A stretch of 6,702 nt of DNA from Dehalococcoidales bacterium (GCA_028718465.1 JAQULX010000157.1:1-6702); one strand, 5' to 3'; counted from the first letter of the stretch, positions 1 to 6,216 are shown. Translations and numbers: made by a program. Notes: generated from the sequence alone by a model not told the origin.

Positions 1-2
1 CA

Positions 3-215
3 TTCGTGATCGACTTACCGCAGGGCGGAGGCAAAGTCTCCTTGCAGCCTGAATACGTTTTATCGCACACCAGGGAAAGATTGATACTGAGGAACTATCA
101 GGGTCATATTATGACTTTCCGAAACCCGGGAGCAGAACTCCCTGTTAAAACCGGGGTAGCGACTCAGGTAGAGGAAGCCTTAATAGATGAAGATAGGACT
201 CTCGTACGATCTTAA
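3..215 (+). CDS. KamA-family radical SAM aminomutase, C-terminal fragment
   Basis: Only the last 70 codons are in the window; the 5' part, including the radical SAM cysteine cluster, lies to the left. The visible start, FVIDLPQGGGKV, followed by a YVLSHTRERLILRNYQG-like segment, matches the C-terminal region of lysine 2,3-aminomutase-type enzymes. These use SAM, a 4Fe-4S cluster and PLP to move an alpha-amino group to the beta carbon. The lysine of the GGGK motif (codon 33-35) corresponds to the PLP Schiff-base lysine of that family. The tail lacks the CxCxxC zinc-binding cysteines found at the C-terminus of canonical clostridial lysine 2,3-aminomutase, so the substrate (lysine, glutamate or another amino acid) cannot be assigned. 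The stop lies 29 bp inside the next gene, which indicates a shared transcript. I am sure of the family and unsure of the substrate. Confidence 0.85.
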   Translation, partial: FVIDLPQGGGKVSLQPEYVLSHTRERLILRNYQGHIMTFRNPGAELPVKTGVATQVEEALIDEDRTLVRS

Positions 216-1197
216 AGAGACATTTGCCCGGCTGGCAGCCGGTCAGCCGGAAGATGCGTTCGAGGAATACGATTCGGTAGAAACTGTGGAAGCCCTGAAA
301 TGCGCCATCGAAGCCGGAGGGCATGAGGTGGTGAAGTTGGGAGGGGGCCTCAAGTTCCTGACGCGTGTTCTAAATACAAAAGTGGATTTTGTATTCAATA
401 TCTCCGAAGGACTGGGGAGCTACCGAAGCCGCGAGGCCCAGGTCCCCTCGGTCCTGGAGATGCTGGACATCCCCTATTCCGGCGCAGATCCCCAGTGCCT
501 CGCCGTCTGTCTTGACAAGCATCTGACTAAAAAGATAGTCTCCTGGGAAGGTATACCGACTCCCAAATGGCAAGTCGTAGACGGCGGAAAGCTGAAATCC
601 ATCGACTGGAAATCCTGGCCTTATCCGGCTTTTGTCAAACCGGTATGGGAAGGTTCCAGCAAGGGCATTCGCCTGAAGTCTCTGGTACGCGATGCGGGAG
701 AGATGGAGTCCACGGTCAGCAGTCTCTGGCGGCAGTACCGGCAGCCGGTCCTGATAGAAGAGTATGTCTCCGGGGAAGAGGTGACCGCAGGCCTGGTAGG
801 CAATTCCCCACCGGAGATCATAGGAATCATGCGAGTTGTCCCGCGCCAGAAAGACTCTGAATTCGTTTACTCTCTGGAAGTAAAACGGGACTATGAGAAT
901 CTGGTGGATTATGAGTGTCCGGCCAAACTGGAGAAAGGCACTCTACAGCGTATCCGCGAATATTCCCTGAAGGCCTTCGAAGTCCTGGAGTGCCGGGACT
1001 TTGCCCGTGTAGATTTCCGGATCAGCAGGAGCGGAACACCCTATTTCCTGGAGATCAATCCTCTGGCCGGTCTGAACCCCCGGAGCAGTGACCTTATCAT
1101 CATGGCCAGACTTTGCGGAATTGGCTATAACGAATTAATAGGCTCTATTCTGAAAGCCGCTCTGGAACGACAAAGTGAACGTAGCGATCATATTTAA
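187..1197 (+). CDS. ATP-grasp ligase, D-Ala-D-Ala ligase-like (first of a tandem pair)
   Basis: This 336-residue protein has the ATP-grasp layout of D-alanine-D-alanine ligases, which activate a carboxylate as acyl phosphate and join it to an amine. Visible elements are LDK (109-111), the nucleotide-binding FVKP (149-152) with a following glycine/serine loop, EEYV (191-194), and the C-terminal RVD...LEIN core. By spacing against E. coli DdlB, R274, D276, E289, N291, G295 and S300 match R255, D257, E270, N272, G276 and S281. The glycine-rich HGGxSxE motif at the N-terminus of true Ddl is not seen, so a different acyl substrate is likely. The ATG at 187 has GAGGAAG (171-177) nine bases upstream and overlaps the aminomutase end by 29 bp. 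The protein could still act on D-alanine, but the context points to a beta-amino acid pathway. Family assignment is firm; substrate is unknown. Confidence 0.85.
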   Translation: MKIGLSYDLKETFARLAAGQPEDAFEEYDSVETVEALKCAIEAGGHEVVKLGGGLKFLTRVLNTKVDFVFNISEGLGSYRSREAQVPSVLEMLDIPYSGADPQCLAVCLDKHLTKKIVSWEGIPTPKWQVVDGGKLKSIDWKSWPYPAFVKPVWEGSSKGIRLKSLVRDAGEMESTVSSLWRQYRQPVLIEEYVSGEEVTAGLVGNSPPEIIGIMRVVPRQKDSEFVYSLEVKRDYENLVDYECPAKLEKGTLQRIREYSLKAFEVLECRDFARVDFRISRSGTPYFLEINPLAGLNPRSSDLIIMARLCGIGYNELIGSILKAALERQSERSDHI

Positions 1198-2164
1198 TAA
1201 ACCCGAGGTCGACCGTTATCAGGCCATGGGAGAGTCCAGAGCTGAGCTTGGGGTAATCGATGAGGTACAGGCTGTCAGCCGGGCTCTGACAGAGTTAAAG
1301 CATTCCTTTTTTACAGTTCCTCTCCGACCTCCTCTCGACCGCGTGAAGGAAACGCTGGGATCCCTGGACGCAGACGTGGTATTCAATCTCTTTGAAGGCT
1401 TCGACGGCATTCCCGAAACTGAAAGCATTGTTGCTGAAATGCTGGCCGGATTGAAGATACCCTTCACCGGCTGCCCGGCCCCGACCCTGGCGATAGCCCT
1501 GGACAAGTCCAGAACGAAAGAGATTCTCCACAAGGCCGGAATCGACACTCCCCGATATCAAGTATTAACTCCGGAGGGCCTCTCGGCCTTTCATCTGGAA
1601 TATCCCTGTATTGTCAAACCCCTGGCTGATGACGCCAGCCACGGTATATCAGAGGAAAGCGTGGTATATAATTTTGCCGGGCTGGAAAAACAGGTAGGGA
1701 AAATTTGTGCCCTCTTTGGCGGCGGAGCACTGGTAGAAGAGTATGTCGACGGCCGTGAGTTCAATACCACTGTGCTGGGTAATACCGGACTGATTGTTCC
1801 GGCAGTATCCGAGATTACCTATAACCTCCCGCCGGACAAACCCAGAATATTGACCTTTGAGTCCAAGTGGGAAGAGGGCAGCGATTACTTCATGAATACC
1901 CGGGCGGTTTGTCCAGCCCCGATCAGCCAGGAAGAGCGCGAAAAAATCGCCTGTATCGCCATGACTGCCTTCAAACTTACCGGATGCCGCGGATATGCCA
2001 GAGTGGATCTCCGCCAGGCAGGTCCGGGTGATTATAAAGTGCTGGAGGTCAATCCTAATCCTGACATTACTCCGGGGAGCGGAGCGGCATTACAGGCGGA
2101 GGCGGCAGGAATGACTTATAATCAGTTTATCGAGAAGATTATAAGGTATGCTGTAGAGCAGTGA
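1175..2164 (+). CDS. ATP-grasp ligase, D-Ala-D-Ala ligase-like (second of a tandem pair)
   Basis: This 329-residue paralogue of the preceding protein has the same architecture: LDK (109-111), IVKP (146-149), EEYV (188-191), CRGYARVD (271-278) and LEVN (290-293). D278, E291 and N293 fit the Mg-binding residues of Ddl, R276 the conserved arginine, and S302 the substrate-binding serine. The oxyanion-loop glycine of Ddl (G276 in DdlB) is replaced by D297, and the N-terminal HGGxSxE motif is absent. These differences suggest a specificity different from both Ddl and its neighbour. The start is GTG at 1175, overlapping the previous gene by 23 bp. It is preferred over the first internal ATG (codon 18), which would remove the first beta strand (NVAIIFNK). 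Only a weak GGAA precedes it, so translation probably depends on coupling. It likely works with the first ligase in two successive condensations, or the two ligate different partners. Confidence 0.85.
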   Translation: MNVAIIFNKPEVDRYQAMGESRAELGVIDEVQAVSRALTELKHSFFTVPLRPPLDRVKETLGSLDADVVFNLFEGFDGIPETESIVAEMLAGLKIPFTGCPAPTLAIALDKSRTKEILHKAGIDTPRYQVLTPEGLSAFHLEYPCIVKPLADDASHGISEESVVYNFAGLEKQVGKICALFGGGALVEEYVDGREFNTTVLGNTGLIVPAVSEITYNLPPDKPRILTFESKWEEGSDYFMNTRAVCPAPISQEEREKIACIAMTAFKLTGCRGYARVDLRQAGPGDYKVLEVNPNPDITPGSGAALQAEAAGMTYNQFIEKIIRYAVEQ

Positions 2165-2175
2165 TTGCGGGCCTC

Positions 2176-2198
2176 AGGCTGTGAGCAAAGCCTTTTTT
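2176..2198 (+). terminator. weak Rho-independent terminator after the ligase pair
   Basis: AGGCT (2176-2180) pairs with AGCCT (2189-2193) around an 8-base loop, and a run of T follows directly to 2198. The stem has only five pairs, so termination may be partial. It lies just after the second ligase stop and could lower expression of the downstream acetyltransferase rather than isolate it. Confidence 0.4.
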
Positions 2199-2233
2199 CG
2201 ACAGTACGAAGCTCAGAACGCAATTCCTGATGC

Positions 2234-2239
2234 AGGAGG
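2234..2239 (+). promoter_or_regulatory. Shine-Dalgarno that sets the GNAT start
   Basis: A perfect AGGAGG lies five bases before the ATG at 2245. An in-frame ATG at 2230 overlaps this site and has no SD of its own, so the protein should start MNIRPM, the usual beginning of a GNAT domain. Confidence 0.85.
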
Positions 2240-2244
2240 TATTA

Positions 2245-2742
2245 ATGAATATTCGTCCGATGACTTCTCAGGACAAAGCGGCCGTAATGGATATTTTACG
2301 GAATACCCCCGAGTTCATTCCGATGGAAGCGGACCTGGCAGAAGAAGTGATTGACGCCTATCTGGGCGGTCCGGTCCAGTCCGGCTATTTCACGCTGGTG
2401 GCGGAAATAAACGGCGCCGTTGCCGGACTGGTCTGCTACGGGCCGACCCCCATCACCGAAGGCACCTGGGATGTCTACTGGTTAGCCGTAGACCAAAAAT
2501 TGCAGGGCCGGGGAATCGGCCGCAAATTAATGGAGACGGCTGAGGAGAATATCAGGCGAGAGAAAGGCAGACTGATAATCGTCGAGACCTCTTCCAGGCC
2601 GGGCTATGAAAAGACCAACCTCTTTTATCAGCGTATCGGATACAAGGAAACTGCGCGGATTATCGATTTCTACGCTATCGGCGATGACCAGGTGATCTAT
2701 GAAAAGCGTTTTACAGGAAAAAGTATACTACCAAAAAGCTAA
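2245..2742 (+). CDS. GNAT-family N-acetyltransferase
   Basis: This is a 165-residue single-domain GNAT protein, which transfers an acyl group from acetyl-CoA to an amine. It begins with the typical NIRPMTSQD strand. Motif A runs about 75-96, with the acetyl-CoA pyrophosphate loop QGRGIG at 87-92. NLFYQRIGY (125-133) is the usual motif B FY...GF/GY segment. The start is fixed by the AGGAGG at 2234-2239. The gene lies 80 bases after the second ATP-grasp gene on the same strand, with a weak terminator-like hairpin between, so it may be co-transcribed in part. Acetylation of a beta-amino acid or dipeptide would parallel AblB, which acetylates beta-lysine made by an aminomutase; that is inference, as GNAT substrates cannot be read from sequence. 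Its last 32 bp overlap the end of the gene on the opposite strand. Confidence 0.88.
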   Translation: MNIRPMTSQDKAAVMDILRNTPEFIPMEADLAEEVIDAYLGGPVQSGYFTLVAEINGAVAGLVCYGPTPITEGTWDVYWLAVDQKLQGRGIGRKLMETAEENIRREKGRLIIVETSSRPGYEKTNLFYQRIGYKETARIIDFYAIGDDQVIYEKRFTGKSILPKS

Positions 2743-3598
2743 CGATGGCCAGAAAGCTGATGGGCGGCAGGGCCGGCAGGGGCTTACCTTTGAGCACCCA
2801 TATCTGGAGAATATAAGCAAAGATAATTCCGGCCAGAGAGCCTGCGGATACAATCAGAGCGCCGGACATGCTGTAAGTGAAAAACACCGAAGCGACGAAT
2901 ATCAGGGGAAACCCAATGTCCCCTCCCCCCAGCAAGGAGAAATCTCTTTCCGCGCTTTCAGTTTCGAATAATTTCTGGAAACCGGCTCCTTTTAAATTCA
3001 GCTTCCAGTCGCGGAGTCTCCTGGGCAGGATGAATGCCGGAAGAGTATCGGTCTCCGATAACTTTTTAGCCATCCACATCATATATCCCAGGCTCACTGC
3101 AACGATATCGTATATCGAGATGGCGAGTAATACCCAGACCAGTGTCCAGGGGCTGACCACTGCCCCAAAGACCGCTCCCACACTGGCCAGGGTAAGCAGC
3201 AAAAGCAGGTTTTGCAGCCAGATAAACGGCCGGAAAAGCCAGAGTAATCCCAGGGCTGCCCCGATGCCGATAGCGGCCGGCGGGGGCAATATCAGGCTAA
3301 GGATGATGAAAATGCCCCAGGCATAGAGGAGTCCGAAAAGGGCTCTGAAAACATATTTTAGTTTGGAGACCGGGATCAGAAAAAGGACCACCCCGATTAC
3401 CACCACCATTCCGAAAAAATAGGCCAGGATGGGGAGGATGGATACCTCGGGCGTTGGAATCTGACTGGACTCGATATATTCCTGCACTCCGGGATAAAGG
3501 TAAGCAAATACCAGGAGGAGACCGATGATATACAGGAAACTGCTCCATAAGATGGGCTGTAAACTGACCTTTCTGGTCGCAGGTTGTTTTTCAGTCAA
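2711..3598 (-). CDS. presenilin/SPP-type GxGD intramembrane aspartyl protease
   Basis: This 295-residue, very hydrophobic protein has about nine predicted membrane segments, near 13-35, 54-76, 84-105, 107-122, 126-147, 151-171, 222-241, 244-264 and 277-294. All three signatures of the GxGD protease fold are present: YD (Y163-D164) in the sixth helix, GGGD (224-227) in the seventh, and PAL (275-277) before the ninth. The catalytic aspartates are then D164 and D227. The hydrophilic stretch 178-220 fits the loop between helices 6 and 7. Proteins of this type cleave transmembrane helices within the membrane, and the best-known prokaryotic ones are archaeal. The start is TTG at 3598, with a GGGGGT SD-like run about 6-8 bases upstream; no better start lies before the first helix. 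It follows the HtrA-type gene on the same strand after 96 bp. Natural substrates are unknown. Confidence 0.85.
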   Translation of the reverse strand: MTEKQPATRKVSLQPILWSSFLYIIGLLLVFAYLYPGVQEYIESSQIPTPEVSILPILAYFFGMVVVIGVVLFLIPVSKLKYVFRALFGLLYAWGIFIILSLILPPPAAIGIGAALGLLWLFRPFIWLQNLLLLLTLASVGAVFGAVVSPWTLVWVLLAISIYDIVAVSLGYMMWMAKKLSETDTLPAFILPRRLRDWKLNLKGAGFQKLFETESAERDFSLLGGGDIGFPLIFVASVFFTYSMSGALIVSAGSLAGIIFAYILQIWVLKGKPLPALPPISFLAIVSFLVVYFFL

Positions 3599-3637
3599 AG
3601 ATAACCCCCGGTCCTTCAGCGGACAGACGGCTTAATA

Positions 3638-3664
3638 AAGGGGGCGATAATGGTTCGCCCCCTT
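3638..3664 (-). terminator. hairpin between the HtrA-type and presenilin-type genes
   Basis: A perfect 10-bp stem (AAGGGGGCGA with TCGCCCCCTT) encloses a 7-base loop. On the - strand it ends in TT followed by TATTAAG, a poor U-tract, so it is a weak terminator or attenuator. It lies 31 bases after the HtrA stop and about 40 bases before the TTG start of the downstream gene. It may reduce expression of the second gene or protect the 3' end of the first transcript. Confidence 0.5.
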
Positions 3665-3686
3665 CTGCCGGTCCGGACTATCCTCT

Positions 3687-3692
3687 ATTATA
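3687..3692 (-). promoter_or_regulatory. possible -10 box (TATAAT) for the presenilin-type gene
   Basis: A perfect TATAAT lies just after the HtrA stop codon on the - strand. No convincing -35 hexamer is found 16-18 bp upstream and there is no extended TGn. If used, transcription would begin near 3680 and the 3638-3664 hairpin would sit in the leader. It may be a chance match. Confidence 0.25.
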
Positions 3693-3694
3693 CA

Positions 3695-4978
3695 CTAAGA
3701 GCTGGGCCTTGGCGCCAGAGTAACCTGGGCTGTGGCCTGATTATCGCCGCGGTAATAAGCAACAGTCACCGACTGTCCGATTTGATTGGAACGGATGATC
3801 CTGGCAGCATCCGAGGCATTGACTACCTTCTGGCCGTTTATTTCAGTGATGACATCGCCTGCCTGAAGACCGGCACCGGCAGCCGGACCTCCGGGCGCTA
3901 TTTCGGCGATAATGGCGCCCTCATTTACCGCCAGACCAAACATTGAAGCGATGTCAGGCGTAACTGTTCTTAGACTTACTCCTATATAAGGACGTGTGAT
4001 CTGCCCGGTCCTGACCAGCTGCTCTATGAGCGGCATGGCCGACCTGGTGCTGATAGCATAGCCAATATTTTCCACACCCTGGGATACCAGCTTAACGCTG
4101 GTAATGCCGACCACTTCTCCCAGCATATTTACCAGCGGGCCGCCGCTGTTGCCAGGGTTGATGGGTGCGCTCGTCCTGATCAAATCGTACATGGTCTCGC
4201 TGGTCTCGGTCCCCGAAACCGGCACTGTGATACTGGCTTCTAGCTGGCTGACCCATCCGGCAGTCATGGAGATACCTTCCCCCAGAGCATTGCCGATAGC
4301 CATCACCATCATACCCTTTCTCATCTTTCCAGAGTCTCCTACAACAGCTACAGGCAACCCTGAGGCGTCGATTTTAAGCACTGCCAGGTCGCTGGGAGGA
4401 TCGGCAGCTATATCCAGAACCGGAAAGGTCCGTCCATCGGCCAGGCTGACCGTGACGACATCGGCGCTTTCAACTACATGGCTGTTAGTGATAATAATGC
4501 CGTTGGAATCTATTATCCAACCGGAACCGGCACCCTGCCGAGTAGCCGGCTGACCGAAGAAATCGGTAGAGGTTATTTCGACGTTGATGGATACTATCCA
4601 GGGAATGACCTGGTCTACCAGGTCCGAAAGGTCCGGAGAAGGCGGTGCTTCGCTCAGGGAAGGGGCAGACCAGTCGGAGAGTATCCCGGATGTTGCAGGG
4701 GCTGCCGGGGAGGGGGCAGCAAAGGGAGACGCCCCCGGCGAAGCATCTGCCGGCGGTCCCGGGGTGGGGGATACCGCAGGCGTTGATGAAGAGGTAGGGG
4801 AGGGGGACCCGGGAGCCGATGCTGCGGGGGGTGATGTTGCGGCGTTTGGTGGGGCGGCGCTTGTCTCCGGTGATGTGTTAGTTGGCGAGAGGCCCGGTAT
4901 AATCCCGCAGGAAATGGAGAGGACAATCAATAGAAGAACAACAATCGTCAAGAGCGACCTTGTCGGGTGTTTTGTCAT
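3695..4978 (-). CDS. HtrA/DegP-type serine protease, membrane-anchored, one PDZ domain
   Basis: This 427-residue protein begins with a basic, then hydrophobic N-terminus (about 8-23) ending at C24. The sequence before it (LSIS-C) is a loose lipobox, so it is either a lipoprotein or a signal-anchored protein. Residues 30-115 are a low-complexity Pro/Ala/Ser/Thr linker. The S1C trypsin-like domain follows (about 116-320) with catalytic H167 (TNSHVV), D197 (SDLAVLKI) and S278 (NPGNSGGPL). A single PDZ domain covers about 330-424, including YIGV and the GLQAGDVITEING segment. It probably degrades or cleaves damaged envelope proteins outside the cytoplasmic membrane, with PDZ control as in DegS/HhoA-type enzymes. 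The ATG at 4978 has a perfect AGGAGG (4985-4990) six bases upstream. The presenilin-type protease gene follows on the same strand. Family assignment is firm; whether it is a regulatory or a quality-control protease is unknown. Confidence 0.95.
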   Translation of the reverse strand: MTKHPTRSLLTIVVLLLIVLSISCGIIPGLSPTNTSPETSAAPPNAATSPPAASAPGSPSPTSSSTPAVSPTPGPPADASPGASPFAAPSPAAPATSGILSDWSAPSLSEAPPSPDLSDLVDQVIPWIVSINVEITSTDFFGQPATRQGAGSGWIIDSNGIIITNSHVVESADVVTVSLADGRTFPVLDIAADPPSDLAVLKIDASGLPVAVVGDSGKMRKGMMVMAIGNALGEGISMTAGWVSQLEASITVPVSGTETSETMYDLIRTSAPINPGNSGGPLVNMLGEVVGITSVKLVSQGVENIGYAISTRSAMPLIEQLVRTGQITRPYIGVSLRTVTPDIASMFGLAVNEGAIIAEIAPGGPAAGAGLQAGDVITEINGQKVVNASDAARIIRSNQIGQSVTVAYYRGDNQATAQVTLAPRPSS

Positions 4979-4994
4979 GTTATACCTCCTGAAG

Positions 4995-5031
4995 GGAAGG
5001 ACAAGCCCTTTCCGACAGGGGCCGGCCTTCC
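4995..5031 (-). promoter_or_regulatory. leader hairpin just upstream of the HtrA-type gene SD
   Basis: In the - strand transcript GGAAGG (5031-5026) can pair with CCTTCC (5000-4995). Inside, GGGGC/GCCCT (5018-5022 with 5005-5009, one G-U pair) forms a second stem. The structure ends four bases before the AGGAGG. It could affect ribosome access or mRNA stability; it does not itself contain the SD. Confidence 0.35.
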
Positions 5032-5069
5032 ATGATATTTAATAGGGGTCACTTAGGGTTATCATTTAC

Positions 5070-5092
5070 ATTGTCGCTTTAAAATAGACAAT
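5070..5092. promoter_or_regulatory. inverted repeat ATTGTC-N11-GACAAT, possible operator
   Basis: Perfect 6-bp arms are separated by 11 bases in the AT-rich region between the divergent HtrA-type and PflX-type genes. The right arm overlaps a possible - strand -35 (TTGTCT, 5091-5086), but the matching -10 (TAAATG, 17 bp away) is poor. The size fits a dimeric repressor site. Nothing in the window identifies a regulator. Confidence 0.3.
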
Positions 5093-5128
5093 ATTACGTC
5101 CATTTAAATATCGATTTATTATACGAAG

Positions 5129-5156
5129 TTGATGGACAGGGATTAGAGTAAATAAT
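5129..5156 (+). promoter_or_regulatory. candidate sigma-70 promoter for the PflX-type gene
   Basis: TTGATG (5129-5134) and AATAAT (5151-5156) are separated by 16 bp, matching the consensus at 4 and 5 of 6 positions. Transcription would start near 5163, leaving a leader of about 60 bases before the ATG at 5226. That makes the earlier in-frame ATG at 5166 an unlikely start. Confidence 0.35.
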
Positions 5157-5225
5157 CGTGCAGCGATGATCCAATGCAGAAGGAATTTGCCTTACAGACA
5201 TAAAATACGGCACAATGAGAGTGAG

Positions 5226-6215
5226 ATGAATACTGAAAGATTACCGGGTTATATCGAACTTTACCGTTCCGGGGAACTGGGGCGGCGGGCTGAAGCGCTG
5301 GAGGCGCGTCTGGCAGCCTGCGATATTTGTCCTTTAAAATGCGGGATAGACCGGTTAAAGGAGGAGCGGGGATTCTGTCGATCCGGCTACCGTCCGGCGA
5401 TATCCTCCTGCTGCGCCCATCATGGGGAAGAACCGGCCCTTTCCGGTGCGAGGGGGTCCGGCACCATCTTTCTGGGCAACTGCAACATGCGCTGCGTCTA
5501 CTGTCAGAACTTCCAGATCAGCCAGGACCCGGATACCCAGAAGCTCAATGAAGCTGACTACCACAAGCTGGCCCAAAAGATGCTCTATCTTCAGAATGAT
5601 CTGAGATGTCATAATATCAACCTGGTATCGCCCTCTCATTATGTGCCTCAAATCGTAAGAGCGTTACTTGAAGCGGTATCGGAGGGCCTGCATTTGCCGC
5701 TGGTTTATAATACCGGAGGCTACGATTCCCCGGACACCATCCGGATGCTGGAGGGAATAGTTGATATCTATCTACCGGATATTCGCTATTCTGCTGACTC
5801 TATCGGACTGAAGTATTCCGGAGTACCGGATTACGTGAAGAATAACCGTCAGGCGATCAAGGAAATGTACCGGCAGGTCGGCGGTCTAAAGGTTGATGAA
5901 AACGAGATAGCATACAGGGGTATGATCGTACGGCATTTGATACTGCCCGAGGGTCTGGCCGGCAGTGAGGAATCACTGACCTGGCTGGCCCGGGAAGTCT
6001 CGCAGGATATTACAGTGAGCATAATGTCGCAGTATCACCCATGTCACCTGGCAGTGCGGAGACCTGAGCTGGCCAGGACGATTACCTACGAAGAATATTC
6101 AGCGGCAGCTAATTTGCTGGAAAAGCTTGGACTGGAGAATGGATGGCTTCAGGAGATGGATGCCCCGGCCAATTATCTACCAGACTTTTCCCGGGACGGA
6201 CATCCATTCGAATAA
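5226..6215 (+). CDS. PflX-type (COG1313) radical SAM protein
   Basis: This 329-residue protein belongs to the PflX group of radical SAM proteins, related to glycyl-radical-enzyme activases. The 4Fe-4S/SAM motif is CNMRCVYC (C86, C90, C93). An N-terminal cysteine set, CDICPLKC...GFC (C32, C35, C39, C51), may hold a second metal site. Other segments I recognise from the family are HHGEEP (65-70), HNINLVSPSHYVPQ (129-142), NTGGYD (162-167), RGMIVRHLILP (231-241) and MSQYHPC (267-273). The start at 5226 is chosen because MNTERLPGYIELY is the usual family N-terminus; the SD is weak (GAGAGTGAG). An in-frame ATG at 5166 would add 20 unconserved residues and has no SD. No glycyl radical enzyme is nearby, so the partner and reaction are unknown. 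The gene ends one base from the convergent small ORF. Confidence 0.9.
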   Translation: MNTERLPGYIELYRSGELGRRAEALEARLAACDICPLKCGIDRLKEERGFCRSGYRPAISSCCAHHGEEPALSGARGSGTIFLGNCNMRCVYCQNFQISQDPDTQKLNEADYHKLAQKMLYLQNDLRCHNINLVSPSHYVPQIVRALLEAVSEGLHLPLVYNTGGYDSPDTIRMLEGIVDIYLPDIRYSADSIGLKYSGVPDYVKNNRQAIKEMYRQVGGLKVDENEIAYRGMIVRHLILPEGLAGSEESLTWLAREVSQDITVSIMSQYHPCHLAVRRPELARTITYEEYSAAANLLEKLGLENGWLQEMDAPANYLPDFSRDGHPFE

Positions 6216-6216
6216 G

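Noticed and set aside
1219..1561. Two - strand frames of 88-109 codons
   Set aside because: They are antisense to the second ATP-grasp gene and have no domain or initiation signal.
2230..2244. Upstream in-frame ATG of the GNAT gene
   Set aside because: The codons after it form the AGGAGG ribosome-binding site of the ATG at 2245.
2699..2971. 90-codon frame on the + strand
   Set aside because: It overlaps the end of the GNAT gene and is antisense to the presenilin-type gene; its composition is that of a shadow frame.
2877..3326. 149-codon frame on the + strand
   Set aside because: It lies wholly antisense to the presenilin-type gene, whose three catalytic motifs and membrane helices are clear; the antisense product has no recognisable domain or SD.
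4104..5042. Several + strand frames of 100-152 codons
   Set aside because: They are antisense to the HtrA-type gene; their length comes from the GC-rich linker region, and their glycine/arginine-rich translations lack domains.
5166..5225. Upstream in-frame ATG of the PflX-type gene
   Set aside because: It has no SD, lies close to the predicted transcription start, and adds 20 residues unlike the family; the start at 5226 gives the normal N-terminus.
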